Shown piece after piece: positions 1 through 8,211 of a DNA stretch of 51,457 nucleotides. This DNA comes from Alphaproteobacteria bacterium. GTDB taxonomy: Bacteria; Pseudomonadota; Alphaproteobacteria; Acetobacterales; Acetobacteraceae. Location: positions 1-51,457 of the forward strand of contig VGDL01000025.1 in the NCBI GenBank assembly GCA_016869735.1, in the 5' to 3' direction. Position 1 is the stretch's first letter. Each line of letters opens with the position of its first letter. The translations under genes were made by a program, and so were the position numbers. The notes under the pieces were generated by a model. The model was not told the DNA's origin and did not search any database. It saw only the letters and a program-made list of their open reading frames with translations.

Positions 1-411
1 CCGCGCTGCTGCGGCGGCCTTCATGAGTGCGGCTTGCAGCGCAGCCACATCGCCAATCGCGGCATCGGCGGCCATAAACCACAGTACGGCTCCGGGCGCG
101 GGTTCCTCGGCGAGTAAAGCTGCAGCTGCAATGGCGGGCGCGCTATTGCGGCCCACCGGTTCAAGCACAATGGCCGCGCCCTTGTCGCGCAATTGTTCGG
201 CCACCAGGAAGCGATGCGCTTCATTGCACACCACCATCGGCGGCAGAAAGCCCGCACCCGAACCCCGCGCCGCCGTATCTGCCAGCATGGTCTTGTCGGA
301 AGCGAGCGGCCAGAATTGCTTCGGGTAGCTTTCGCGCGACAGCGGCCAAAGCCGCGTGCCGGTGCCACCGGATAGGATAATCGGCAGGATCAATTGGGGA
401 TTGGTGTTCAT
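1..411 (-). CDS. manC: Mannose-1-phosphate guanylyltransferase, N-terminal part (cut by window edge)
   Basis: Only the first 137 codons are present; the gene continues past base 1. The enzyme joins mannose-1-phosphate and GTP to give GDP-mannose for surface polysaccharides, in the cytoplasm. The start at 411 (MNTNPQLILPIILSGG) runs directly into the nucleotidyltransferase signature LSGGTGTRLWPLSRESYPKQ at about residues 14-33, with the conserved Lys in PKQ. The later LEPVGRNSAPAIAAAA also matches the family. One oddity: the usual PADH metal-site motif reads MAADAAI here, so the Asp is kept but the His is not. Most of the protein, including any C-terminal isomerase or cupin domain, lies outside the window, so mono- versus bifunctional type cannot be decided. 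Confidence 0.85.
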   Translation of the reverse strand, partial: MNTNPQLILPIILSGGTGTRLWPLSRESYPKQFWPLASDKTMLADTAARGSGAGFLPPMVVCNEAHRFLVAEQLRDKGAAIVLEPVGRNSAPAIAAAALLAEEPAPGAVLWFMAADAAIGDVAALQAALMKAAAAAR

Positions 412-545
412 GGTTGAGATTCACTCCGAATTCCTCCGCGCTTAGGAGGAAATCGGGGCAAAGCCAAGGCAAGGGAGGGCCGGCGTTTCCCAGGGAGGGC
501 TTCCGGTATAGGGTCCGGTCACTTCCAACCCGAAAGTCGCCTGTC

Positions 546-992
546 TTGGATCAAACCATCCCCCCCGCCATCCCGGAAGGCTTTGTGCCACGCCCCGCTG
601 GTGGGCCGTTTCTGGATCCCATCGGCCCCATCATGATCCGGCGAGACCATGGGCCGCTGGCCTTTGGGCTTCGCATTGAAAAGCGGCATTGCAACAGCAA
701 GGACATGGCCCATGGCGGCATGTCGGCGACTTTTGCCGATCTCGCGCTTGGGATTGGCGGCTTCAACCTGGCCGGGGTGACGGGCTTCTTCACCACCATC
801 AGCCTGAATTCAGACTATCTGGCGCCCGCCCTGCTCGGCACCTGGCTGCAATGCGAACCCATGCTGCTGCGGCGCACCCGCACCCTGGTATTTGCGCAGG
901 GGGTCTGCATGGCTGATGGCAAGCCGGTTTTGCGCGCCAGCGGGGTTTTTGCCCTGCCGCGGGAGGCTGCACCTCAGCCCACGGGTGGCTGA
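546..992 (+). CDS. PaaI-family hotdog thioesterase
   Basis: A 148-residue single-domain hotdog protein. The signature is NSKDMAHGGMSATFADLA, the HGG loop and helix typical of PaaI/YdiI-type acyl-CoA thioesterases, which hydrolyse short or aromatic acyl-CoA esters in the cytoplasm. The following strands (GFFTTISLNSDYLAP) fit the fold. The start is uncertain: I chose TTG at 546 because the upstream in-frame stretch from TTG 414 has no family-like sequence, but no good ribosome-binding site precedes it, and ATG 633 would remove part of the fold. The 3' end overlaps the end of the convergent ketopantoate reductase-like gene by 19 bases. Substrate unknown. Confidence 0.75.
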   Translation: MDQTIPPAIPEGFVPRPAGGPFLDPIGPIMIRRDHGPLAFGLRIEKRHCNSKDMAHGGMSATFADLALGIGGFNLAGVTGFFTTISLNSDYLAPALLGTWLQCEPMLLRRTRTLVFAQGVCMADGKPVLRASGVFALPREAAPQPTGG

Positions 993-1966
993 TAAAGCCC
1001 CGCCGCCTGCGCGGCTTTGGTTGCCAGTGCCACCATCAGCGCGAAATACGGCATGGGCACGCCCATATCGCGGCCAAGCTGCAAAGGCGCGGTGAAAAGT
1101 GCGTCAATTTCCATCGGCCGACCAAGTTCCAAATCCTGCAGAATGGAAGGCTTATGCGCGGTCTCCCCGAAGCGGCGCATCCGCACTTCGCCAGGCAGTT
1201 TCAGATCATGCCCAAGCGCGCGGGCAAGCGCCGTGCCTTCATCGGAAATCCGCACACCGGCTTCGAAAATCGCGGGGTCGGCTAGGGTTGCCTGCATGTC
1301 CTGGCGCGAAAGCAGGCAAAGCGGCCCCACCACCATATTGCCGAGCAACTTGCCCCAGATGCGGTGACGGATATTGGCAACCGCTTCGGTCGGCATGCCG
1401 CCCGCCTGCAATAGCGCCGCCAAAGCCTGAGCGCGCGGCGAGATCGCGCCCCCAGACTCACCCAGAAACAACTTCAGATCGGCATGTTCCGAGGTGACAA
1501 TACCGGGCGCCACAACCGCACTTGCCGCATAGATCACACCGCCGATGGCACGCTCCACGCCAATGGCTTGGCGCAGCGTATCATCGGGATCAAGCAGGGG
1601 CAGGCGCTTACCTTCCAAGGCGCCGCCAATGCCATCGAAATACCACCAGGGAATGCCATTCATGATGAAGGCAACAGGCGTATCCTGCCCAAGCAAAGGC
1701 CCAATCCCTGCTGCCACCGCTGGCAAGGCGGGCGCCTTCACCGTGACCAAAACGCCATCCACCGGGCCAATTTCGGCTGCGCTTTCTGCAGCCTGCACCT
1801 TGTAGGTGTGATCACCCTCTGGCGTGCGGAGCGTGATGCCCCTTTCCCGCATCGCGGCCAGATGGGCGCCACGTGCGATGACACTCACGTCAGCGCCAGC
1901 GGCAGCAAGGCGCGCCGCCAGATGCGCACCAATCGCGCCCGCGCCATAGACACAAATGCGCTTCAT
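974..1966 (-). CDS. Ketopantoate reductase (ApbA/PanE) family protein
   Basis: 330 residues. The N-terminus MKRICVYGAGAIGAHLAARL is an NAD(P)-binding Rossmann GxGxxG motif, followed by VLVTVKAPALPAV (the family's conserved Lys segment), MNGIPWWYF and the helical C-terminal domain with NIRHRIWGKLLGN, where family members carry the catalytic Lys. Members reduce 2-oxo acids such as 2-dehydropantoate. Start 1966 was chosen over an upstream in-frame start because it gives an ATGA overlap with the stop of the creatininase-family gene and puts the Rossmann motif at the N-terminus. It is the third gene of an operon with an M20 amidohydrolase and a creatininase-family protein, which suggests a catabolic role rather than pantothenate synthesis; this is inference. 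Confidence 0.8.
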   Translation of the reverse strand: MKRICVYGAGAIGAHLAARLAAAGADVSVIARGAHLAAMRERGITLRTPEGDHTYKVQAAESAAEIGPVDGVLVTVKAPALPAVAAGIGPLLGQDTPVAFIMNGIPWWYFDGIGGALEGKRLPLLDPDDTLRQAIGVERAIGGVIYAASAVVAPGIVTSEHADLKLFLGESGGAISPRAQALAALLQAGGMPTEAVANIRHRIWGKLLGNMVVGPLCLLSRQDMQATLADPAIFEAGVRISDEGTALARALGHDLKLPGEVRMRRFGETAHKPSILQDLELGRPMEIDALFTAPLQLGRDMGVPMPYFALMVALATKAAQAAGLYQPPVG

Positions 1967-2754
1967 CGCGCGTGGTCGCGCAGTTGCGCGCAAATGGCAG
2001 CGCCAGCGGCGACAAGCTGTTCCACCATGCGCGCGCCATGTGCGGCGTTGGCCCCGCGCGGATCCGGCGCGGCCACACCACCAGGCGCCACTTCTTCCAC
2101 CCACATCGGCACGGAAAATTCCACGCCATGGGCGCGGATGGCGCCAAAGCCCGTCGGCGGCACGCCCAAATAAGGCCCGGTGCCTTCGCGCATCCGTGCC
2201 GCTTCAGGGCGGCAGAGTTCCGGCTTCAGCGCCATGGTCACGGAAGCCACCGGATCGCCGCCATGGCCGAAAGTGATGGGCTGGCCGCCCAATTCGCCAT
2301 GCAGCTTCCCCGCTTCCCGCCAAAGATGCAGCGCCGGGATGATCACGCCATGGCGATGGCGCATGCTGCGCGCGGCGGCATCTGCGGGCGCGATGGTGCC
2401 GGCATGGCCATTCACAATCATGATGCGCCGCGTACCGGTTTTGATGAAAGCTTGGGCCATTTCCTCGATCACGGCAGTCAGGGTTGCAACCGAAAGCGTG
2501 ATGCCGCCGGCGACGCCGGCGAAAAAATCCTCCCCACCAAAGGGAATGGCCGGCGCCACCAGCGCATCGGCGCCCTTGGCATAAGCGGCGGCGGCGATGC
2601 GGCAGGCGATATCCTCCGCGACCAGATAATCACCCATCGGCAAGGCGGGACCATGGGTTTCAAGGCTGCCCATGGGCAGAATCGCCACAGCGCCACAAGC
2701 CAGGCGGGATGCCACTTCGGGCGCGGTCAGCTCCGCGATACGATGCGCGTTCAT
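1963..2754 (-). CDS. Creatininase-family amidohydrolase
   Basis: 263 residues. The family's metal-binding motif is visible as GSLETHGPALPMGDYLVAED (Glu, His and Asp ligands, about residues 29-48), then NGHAGT at about 115, corresponding to the usual NGHGGN, and GHGGDP at about 164. Family members cut cyclic or linear amides (creatinine, formamide-type intermediates) or act as peptidases such as MftE. The segment normally reading HAGxxETS reads HGGDPVAS, so the usual catalytic Glu is not apparent. It overlaps its neighbours by 4 bases on both sides, giving a tightly coupled three-gene operon behind the M20 hydrolase. The substrate cannot be told from sequence. Confidence 0.82.
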   Translation of the reverse strand: MNAHRIAELTAPEVASRLACGAVAILPMGSLETHGPALPMGDYLVAEDIACRIAAAAYAKGADALVAPAIPFGGEDFFAGVAGGITLSVATLTAVIEEMAQAFIKTGTRRIMIVNGHAGTIAPADAAARSMRHRHGVIIPALHLWREAGKLHGELGGQPITFGHGGDPVASVTMALKPELCRPEAARMREGTGPYLGVPPTGFGAIRAHGVEFSVPMWVEEVAPGGVAAPDPRGANAAHGARMVEQLVAAGAAICAQLRDHAR

Positions 2755-3941
2755 GCCAGCAAATCCAGCGCGGCACGCGACAAGGCTTGCACGCCAAGGC
2801 CGATGCAGCGTTCATCAGGTTGGTAGAAGGCATTATGCAGCCGGTCATCCCGCCCCGGCTGACCGGACCCAATACGCAATTGGAAGGAAGGCGCCACCGC
2901 GGCAAATTCCGCGAAATCCTCAGCACCCATCGAAGCCTCCCCTTCGCTGATGACATCGCCCATTTGCCGGCGCACCGCGGCCAGTACGGGGTCCAGCACG
3001 CGATCATCATTCACCAAGGGCGGCACCTTGCGGACATAATTCATCTCGGTCTTCACGCGCATGGAAACGCCAATCCCTTCCGCGAGCCGCCTTAGCGCCG
3101 CTTCGGCGATATCACGCGATTCATGATGCAGCGTGCGCACCGTGCCCTTCAGATGCACGCGTTCTGGAATGATATTGTAGGTGGTGCCCCCCACGAATTG
3201 CCCAATGGTCACTACCGCCGGATGGAGGGGCTTGATTTCCCGGCTGACCACGGTTTGCGCTTCCTGCACAAAGGCCGCCGCCGCCACAATCGGATCAATC
3301 GCGGCATAGGGATGCGCGGCATGGCCGGATTTGCCCTGGATGATCAGGTCAAACCGATCAGACGCCGCCAGGCAAGCGCCACGCACATAACCAAAGCTGC
3401 CCACCGGCATATCCGGGTGGTTATGAAAGCCAATCGCCATATCAATGCCATCCGCCGCGCCATCGGCGATCATGGCGGCGGCACCTTCCAGCACTTCTTC
3501 CGCCGGCTGGAAGATCAACCTAACGGTGCCGGCAAGCTGCGGCGCCAAATCCTTCAACACCGCCGCCACGCCCAATAGCGTGGAGGTATGGATGTCATGC
3601 CCGCAAGCATGCATCTGGCCGGCGATGTCACTCGCGAAGGGTAGCGCCGTTTCTTCATGGATTGGCAGCGCATCCATATCGGCACGAATGGCGAGTGTCG
3701 GGCCAGGCCGCCCGCCCTTGATTTCAGCGACCACGCCCGTGCGCCCCACACCGGTGCGTGGTGTCAGGCCCAGGCGCGAAAGCTCGGCGGCCACAATCCC
3801 GGCGGTACGGTTTTCCTGGAAGGCCAGTTCCGGATGGGTGTGGATATCGCGGCGGATTTCAATCAGATGCGGGGCAATGGCTTCGGTTGCTTCGCGGATG
3901 CGGGTTTCGGGGTCATTGGGCAGGCGGTCACCTTGCGGCAT
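2751..3941 (-). CDS. M20-family amidohydrolase (hippurate/indole-acetyl-amino-acid hydrolase type)
   Basis: 396 residues. This is a zinc- or manganese-dependent amidohydrolase that removes acyl groups from N-acyl amino acids or similar amides. Metal-site motifs run in order: RRDIHTHPELAFQE near residue 28, IRADMDALPIHE near 83, MHACGHDIHTS near 108, FQPAEE near 141, and FHNHPD. The dimerisation insert (QGKSGHAAHPYAAIDPI) and C-terminal MGAEDFAEF are also present. Start 3941 (MPQGDRLPNDPE) was chosen because the longer in-frame extension is unrelated to the family and enters the divergent tctC promoter region. It is the first gene of the operon and lies head-to-head with the TTT transporter, suggesting that the imported compound is an acylated amino acid or amide. 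Confidence 0.9.
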   Translation of the reverse strand: MPQGDRLPNDPETRIREATEAIAPHLIEIRRDIHTHPELAFQENRTAGIVAAELSRLGLTPRTGVGRTGVVAEIKGGRPGPTLAIRADMDALPIHEETALPFASDIAGQMHACGHDIHTSTLLGVAAVLKDLAPQLAGTVRLIFQPAEEVLEGAAAMIADGAADGIDMAIGFHNHPDMPVGSFGYVRGACLAASDRFDLIIQGKSGHAAHPYAAIDPIVAAAAFVQEAQTVVSREIKPLHPAVVTIGQFVGGTTYNIIPERVHLKGTVRTLHHESRDIAEAALRRLAEGIGVSMRVKTEMNYVRKVPPLVNDDRVLDPVLAAVRRQMGDVISEGEASMGAEDFAEFAAVAPSFQLRIGSGQPGRDDRLHNAFYQPDERCIGLGVQALSRAALDLLA

Positions 3942-4060
3942 GGGATAATTTCCTGATGGGGCTTGATCTCTGCCCCGATGATTGGCCCGGATGTCGGCCG
4001 AGGCAAGGCTTGCGCCACCCTCGCTTGCCGAGCCTTGGCTCTCATGCAATAGAAAAGGCC

Positions 4061-4084
4061 ATGAACAAGGGGGCCAAGGGATGA
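4061..4084 (+). promoter_or_regulatory. Seven-codon leader ORF overlapping the tctC start
   Basis: ATG 4061 opens a reading frame for MNKGAKG whose TGA stop overlaps the tctC ATG in an ATGA arrangement. AAAAGG precedes it, and the leader itself carries AAGGGGG, which can serve as the tctC ribosome-binding site. The overlap is plain in the sequence; whether the leader is translated, and couples to tctC, is inference. Confidence 0.3.
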
Positions 4085-5058
4085 GGAGTGTTGCTCGCCG
4101 CAGCGTTGTTATGGGTATTGGCGCATCGCCGCTGTTGGCGATGGGCGTTGTTGCAGAAGGTGCATGGCCATCCCAGTCCATCCGCTTGGTGGTGCCTTTC
4201 GCGCCTGGCGGTACCACGGATTTGGTTGCGCGCCTGATTGCCGCGGGCCTTCAGGAAAAACTCGGCTTTTCCATCGTGGTCGAAAACCGCGCCGGTGCCG
4301 GCGCCACGCTTGGCAGTGAAACCGTGGCCCGTGCGGCGCCCGATGGCTACACGCTGGTCATGTCCAATATCGCGAGCCACGCAATCAGCCCGGCGGTCTA
4401 TGGCAACAAGGTGCGCTATGACCCGGTGAAGGACTTCGCCCATATCGCTTTGGTGGTGAGCAACCCGACCGTATGGGTCGCCAATCCGCGCGCCGGCATC
4501 CGAACCATGGCCGATGTGGTGGCGCGGGCAAAAAGCGCCGGGGGCTTGCAGGTAGCCACCTCTGGCGCCGGTTCATCAAATCACCTTCTGGTTGTGCAAA
4601 TGAGCCGCCTGATCGGCACGGAAATCACCCATGTGCCGTTCCGCGGCGCCGGCCCGGCCATGCAGGCCGTAATTGCAGGTCAGGTGCCGATGATGTCGGA
4701 CAGCCTTCCCTCCTCCGCCGCCCATATCAAGCAAGGGTCGGTGGTCGCGGTTGGCATGTGTTCGGCGGTGCGGCACCCGTCCTTCCCGGATGTGCCGACC
4801 TTCCGCGAACAGGGCTTTCCGCTGGAATCCGATTCCTGGTTCGGGCTTTCCGCACCGGCCGGCACGCCAGCGCCAATCATTGAACGGCTGAACCGCGAAG
4901 TGATGGCGCTGCTGCAAACCGCGGAGATCAGAAACCGCTTTGCGGAGCTTGGCGGCACACCGGGAACCTACTCAGCGGCGGATTACAACAGCTTCATCAT
5001 TCGGGAGGTGGCCAAATGGGCGCCTTTGGTGCAGGCTGCGGGTGCGACGGCAGATTGA
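4081..5058 (+). CDS. tctC: TTT transporter periplasmic solute-binding protein (Bug/TctC family)
   Basis: 325 residues. An export signal with paired arginines and a hydrophobic stretch (ARRSVVMGIGASPLLA) opens the protein, resembling a Tat-type signal; cleavage is expected around residue 25-30. The mature part begins with IRLVVPFAPGGTTDLVARL, the Bug-family hallmark, followed by VENRAGAGATLGSE and PDGYTLVMSN. These proteins bind carboxylates or other small organic anions in the periplasm and hand them to the TctAB membrane pair. Start 4081 sits behind AAGGGGGCCAAGGG. It is the first gene of tctCBA and is divergent from the M20/creatininase operon. The ligand is unknown. Confidence 0.9.
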   Translation: MRSVARRSVVMGIGASPLLAMGVVAEGAWPSQSIRLVVPFAPGGTTDLVARLIAAGLQEKLGFSIVVENRAGAGATLGSETVARAAPDGYTLVMSNIASHAISPAVYGNKVRYDPVKDFAHIALVVSNPTVWVANPRAGIRTMADVVARAKSAGGLQVATSGAGSSNHLLVVQMSRLIGTEITHVPFRGAGPAMQAVIAGQVPMMSDSLPSSAAHIKQGSVVAVGMCSAVRHPSFPDVPTFREQGFPLESDSWFGLSAPAGTPAPIIERLNREVMALLQTAEIRNRFAELGGTPGTYSAADYNSFIIREVAKWAPLVQAAGATAD

Positions 5059-5096
5059 TTAAGTCGACGTAGGGCCGAAAGGCTTGGGGGCAAAAG

Positions 5097-5111
5097 TGAC
5101 CCAAAGGGTCA
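5097..5111 (+). promoter_or_regulatory. Small stem-loop between tctC and tctB
   Basis: TGACCC, AAA, GGGTCA forms a perfect 6-bp hairpin 20 bases before tctB, with no T run after it. Such intercistronic hairpins can protect or trim the mRNA so that the binding protein is made in excess over the membrane subunits. The structure is seen; the role is inferred. Confidence 0.35.
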
Positions 5112-5130
5112 TAAAGGGTGGAAGACGAGG

Positions 5131-5733
5131 ATGAAGCTTAACACGAAAGATTTGCTGTCGGCGGGGCTTTTTATTGCCTTCGCTGTTGTTGGTCTTTGGC
5201 TCAATCAGGACCATAACCTCGGGACAGCTCGGCGCATGGGGCCGGGTTATATGCCCATGCTGACCTTCTGGCTGCTGATTGGCCTTGGGTCCTTCGTTCT
5301 TGTGAGCGGGCTGTTCAATGGCCCTGACCCCCTCGCGAAATGGTCATCCGCTGAAATCGGTTTCCTGATCGCCGGCGCGCTTGCCGGTGTAGCCGTCGGT
5401 ATGGTTGCGGCGCGGATACCGGGTTTTCCTTCTTCGGGTTGGAATCCGCTTGGCATAGGTCTTTTCGTGGGATGTCTTGTCGCCGCCGTCCCGCCCGGAT
5501 GGCGGGCGCTATTCCTGCCGAGTGCCGCCTTCACCCTGTTTGGTTTGGTGCTGGAACCACTTGGCTTTTTGGTTGCCATCACCCTCACGGTGATCTGCGC
5601 TGCCTTCGCTGACAGAGAACATCTGGAAAGGCCCTTGGGCGTCGCAGGTCTTATTGCCTTCCTTTGCGTGCTCTGCTGGGCAATTTTCATCTGGTATCTT
5701 GATATCCGCGTACCCCTCTGGCCGCAGATCTGA
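5131..5733 (+). CDS. tctB: TTT transporter small membrane subunit (TctB family)
   Basis: 200 residues with about four hydrophobic segments: residues 8-26, 41-60, roughly 75-130 (two segments) and 140-195 (a pair). The N-terminus is MKLNTKDLLSAGLFIAFAVV, and the GTARRMGPGYMP element after the first membrane segment is typical of TctB. It partners TctA in the inner membrane as the poorly conserved small subunit of the importer. ATG 5131 follows GACGAGG. The gene lies 72 bases after tctC and 18 bases before tctA, in one operon. Confidence 0.88.
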   Translation: MKLNTKDLLSAGLFIAFAVVGLWLNQDHNLGTARRMGPGYMPMLTFWLLIGLGSFVLVSGLFNGPDPLAKWSSAEIGFLIAGALAGVAVGMVAARIPGFPSSGWNPLGIGLFVGCLVAAVPPGWRALFLPSAAFTLFGLVLEPLGFLVAITLTVICAAFADREHLERPLGVAGLIAFLCVLCWAIFIWYLDIRVPLWPQI

Positions 5734-5751
5734 TCGGGAAAGCAAAACACC

Positions 5752-7251
5752 ATGGATCTCATTGCCAATCTCGCGCATGGCTTCGGCGTTGCGCTGACCT
5801 TCAACAACCTGCTGTTCTGCCTGATCGGCTGCATCATCGGCACCGCGATCGGCGTTTTACCTGGCATTGGTCCGGTGGCGACGATTTCGCTGCTGCTGCC
5901 GATCACCTTCGGCCAGCCGGCCACCACCGCCGTCATCATGCTGGCGGGGATTTACTACGGCGCCCAATATGGCGGTTCAACCACCGCCATTCTGCTGAAC
6001 TTGCCCGGTGAGGTCAGTTCGGTCGTCACAACGCTCGAAGGCTACAAGATGGCCCGACGGGGACGTGCTGGCGCAGCACTCACAGTTGCCGCCTTGGCAT
6101 CCTTCTTTGCCGGTTGCGTTTCAACCGTGCTGGTGGCGGCGTCGGGGCCTCTGCTGACCTCGGTCGCGCTGTCCTTCGGGCCGGCGGATTATTTTTCGCT
6201 GATGATGTTGGGCTTGATCATCTCAGCCGTGTTGGCCCAAGGGTCGGTGGTGAAATCCATCGGCATGGTGGTGTTTGGTGTGGCTTTGGGCCTGGTGGGC
6301 ACCGATGTGCAAACCGGGCAGCAACGCTTCACCTTTGGCATCCCAGAGCTTTCTGACGGTGTTGGCTTTGTGTCCATCGCCATGGGCATGTTCGGCATTG
6401 CCGAAATCATCCTGAACCTGGAAAAACCCGAAGCGCGCAGCGTCATGTCCGGCAAGGTCGGCAGTCTGATGATGACGCGCGAAGAAGTAAGGCGCGCCAT
6501 CCCATCCGTGCTGCGTGGCACGACGGTGGGCAGCTTGCTTGGTATTCTGCCGGGCGGTGGCGCGGCGCTGTCTTCCTTCGGTTCCTATATGATGGAGCGC
6601 AAGGTCTCCAAGGGTCGGCATGAATTCGGCACCGGCGCCATTGAAGGTGTCGCTGGACCGGAAGCGGCCAATAATGCGGCGTCGCAAACATCCTTCATCC
6701 CGCTGCTCACGCTTGGTATTCCGGCCAATGCGGTGATGGCGCTCATGGTAGGCGCGCTGATCATCCAGGGCATCCAGCCCGGGCCGCGCATGGTGGAAGC
6801 GCAGCCTGACCTGTTCTGGGGGCTGATTGCCTCCATGTGGTTGGGCAATCTCATGCTGCTGATCATCAATCTGCCGATGATCGGGCTTTGGGTGAAGCTG
6901 CTCGCGATTCCCTATCGCCACATGTATCCTTCGATCCTGATCTTCTGTGCCATTGGCGTCTATTCGCTGCAGAACAACGTGTTCGATGTTTATCAGACCG
7001 TGTTCTTCGGGCTGTTCGGCTACCTCTGTTCCAAGCTGCGCCTGGAACCGGCACCGATGCTGATCGGCTTCGTGCTGGGGCCGATGATGGAAGAACATTT
7101 GCGCCGCGCCATGCTGCTTTCGCGCGGTGACCCCATGGTGTTTGTCCAGCGCCCGATCAGCGCCACCATGCTGGCGATTGGCGCCATCGCCCTGATTGCG
7201 ATGCTGCTGCCCAATATCCGCAAGGGCAAGGACAAGGCGCTGCAGGAGTAG
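5752..7251 (+). CDS. tctA: TTT transporter large membrane subunit (TctA family)
   Basis: 499 residues, the usual length for TctA, and very hydrophobic with about 11-12 membrane spans. Conserved blocks are [20 protein letters not shown] near residue 36, [16 protein letters not shown] near 66, the internal repeat [18 protein letters not shown] near 262, and [14 protein letters not shown] near 298. TctA forms the translocation path that takes substrate from TctC using an ion gradient. It is the last gene of tctCBA and is followed by a strong terminator at 7275. Confidence 0.93.
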   Translation: MDLIANLAHGFGVALTFNNLLFCLIGCIIGTAIGVLPGIGPVATISLLLPITFGQPATTAVIMLAGIYYGAQYGGSTTAILLNLPGEVSSVVTTLEGYKMARRGRAGAALTVAALASFFAGCVSTVLVAASGPLLTSVALSFGPADYFSLMMLGLIISAVLAQGSVVKSIGMVVFGVALGLVGTDVQTGQQRFTFGIPELSDGVGFVSIAMGMFGIAEIILNLEKPEARSVMSGKVGSLMMTREEVRRAIPSVLRGTTVGSLLGILPGGGAALSSFGSYMMERKVSKGRHEFGTGAIEGVAGPEAANNAASQTSFIPLLTLGIPANAVMALMVGALIIQGIQPGPRMVEAQPDLFWGLIASMWLGNLMLLIINLPMIGLWVKLLAIPYRHMYPSILIFCAIGVYSLQNNVFDVYQTVFFGLFGYLCSKLRLEPAPMLIGFVLGPMMEEHLRRAMLLSRGDPMVFVQRPISATMLAIGAIALIAMLLPNIRKGKDKALQE

Positions 7252-7274
7252 CAGCGTCCACCAACCCGATTAAG

Positions 7275-7309
7275 GCCGGCCCTGCGCAAGTGGGGCCGGC
7301 TTTTTCTTT
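7275..7309 (+). terminator. Rho-independent terminator after tctA
   Basis: GCCGGCCC (7275-7282) and GGGCCGGC (7293-7300) form a perfect 8-bp stem around a 10-base loop, followed by TTTTTCTTT. It lies 24 bases after the tctA stop and ends the tctCBA operon. Confidence 0.9.
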
Positions 7310-7362
7310 GGACATTTCTGCGTTACGCAGGGATGCTATTCGCTGTTTTAAGGACTTCCATC

Positions 7363-8211
7363 ATGCCCCCGCTTTCCGCCCGCCTTTCCCCGGCCTTGCA
7401 GGTTGTGACCGCTGCCGTACAGAAGGCAGGGCGCCGCTTGCTGCGCGATTTTGGTGAGGTGGAGCAGCTTCAGGTCAGCGTGAAGGGGCCATCCGATTTC
7501 GTCTCCACTGCTGATCTCCGCGCCGAACAGACGATCCGGGAGGAACTTTCCAAGGCCCGCCCCGGCTTCGCCTTCCTGATGGAAGAATCGGGCGCATCGG
7601 GCGCCGATGACTGGGAATGGCGCTGGGTGGTGGACCCCTTGGATGGCACCACCAATTTCCTGCATGGCATCCCGCATTGGGCCATCAGTGTCGGCGTTGA
7701 AAAGCGCATTTCCGCTGATAAGACCGAATTGGTCGCGGGCGTGGTCTATAACCCCGCTTCGGATGAAATGTTCTGGGCCGAAAAAGGCGTTGGCGCTTTT
7801 CTGAACGACAAGCGCCTGCGCGTTTCTGGCCGGAAGGACATGCGGGAAGCGCTTTTCGCGACCGGCATCCCCTTTGGTGGCGTGGCGCGCAAGGCGGAAT
7901 TCAGCGCCACACTCCATAAACTCATGCCGCAAGTGGCCGGTGTGCGGCGCTTTGGGGCGGCGGCGCTCGACCTCGCTTGGGTGGCGGCCGGGCGGTATGA
8001 TGGCTTCTGGGAATTGGGGCTGAAGCCCTGGGATATTGCCGCCGGCATTGTCCTGGTGCGCGAAGCCGGCGGCTTCGTGAGCGACCCGGACGGCAATGAC
8101 CCCTATCCTTCCGGCATGGTGGTTTGCGGCAATCCGACACTCCAGCCCAAGCTGCGTGAAGTGGTGGCGGATGGCATCGCCGCCGTGAAGACGCATCAGG
8201 CGACGGGATGA
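7363..8211 (+). CDS. Inositol monophosphatase family protein (SuhB-like)
   Basis: 282 residues. This is a Mg-dependent sugar or inositol phosphate phosphatase in the cytoplasm. The metal-binding residues are visible: FLMEESGA (Glu), WVVDPLDGTTNFLHG (the DPLDGT motif) and LKPWDIAAG (the C-terminal Asp). ATG 7363 was chosen over the upstream TTG-type start because AAGGA at 7350 gives a proper ribosome-binding site and the family starts here. It overlaps the next gene by 4 bases (ATGA) and so is translationally coupled to the OmpA-like/MotA-like module, a link not explained by its enzymatic role. Confidence 0.9.
   Translation: MPPLSARLSPALQVVTAAVQKAGRRLLRDFGEVEQLQVSVKGPSDFVSTADLRAEQTIREELSKARPGFAFLMEESGASGADDWEWRWVVDPLDGTTNFLHGIPHWAISVGVEKRISADKTELVAGVVYNPASDEMFWAEKGVGAFLNDKRLRVSGRKDMREALFATGIPFGGVARKAEFSATLHKLMPQVAGVRRFGAAALDLAWVAAGRYDGFWELGLKPWDIAAGIVLVREAGGFVSDPDGNDPYPSGMVVCGNPTLQPKLREVVADGIAAVKTHQATG

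Noticed and set aside
3942-4217. N-terminal extension of the M20 hydrolase from 4217
   Set aside because: The extension would overlap tctC on the other strand and has no homology to the family; the ATG at 3941 gives the canonical N-terminus.
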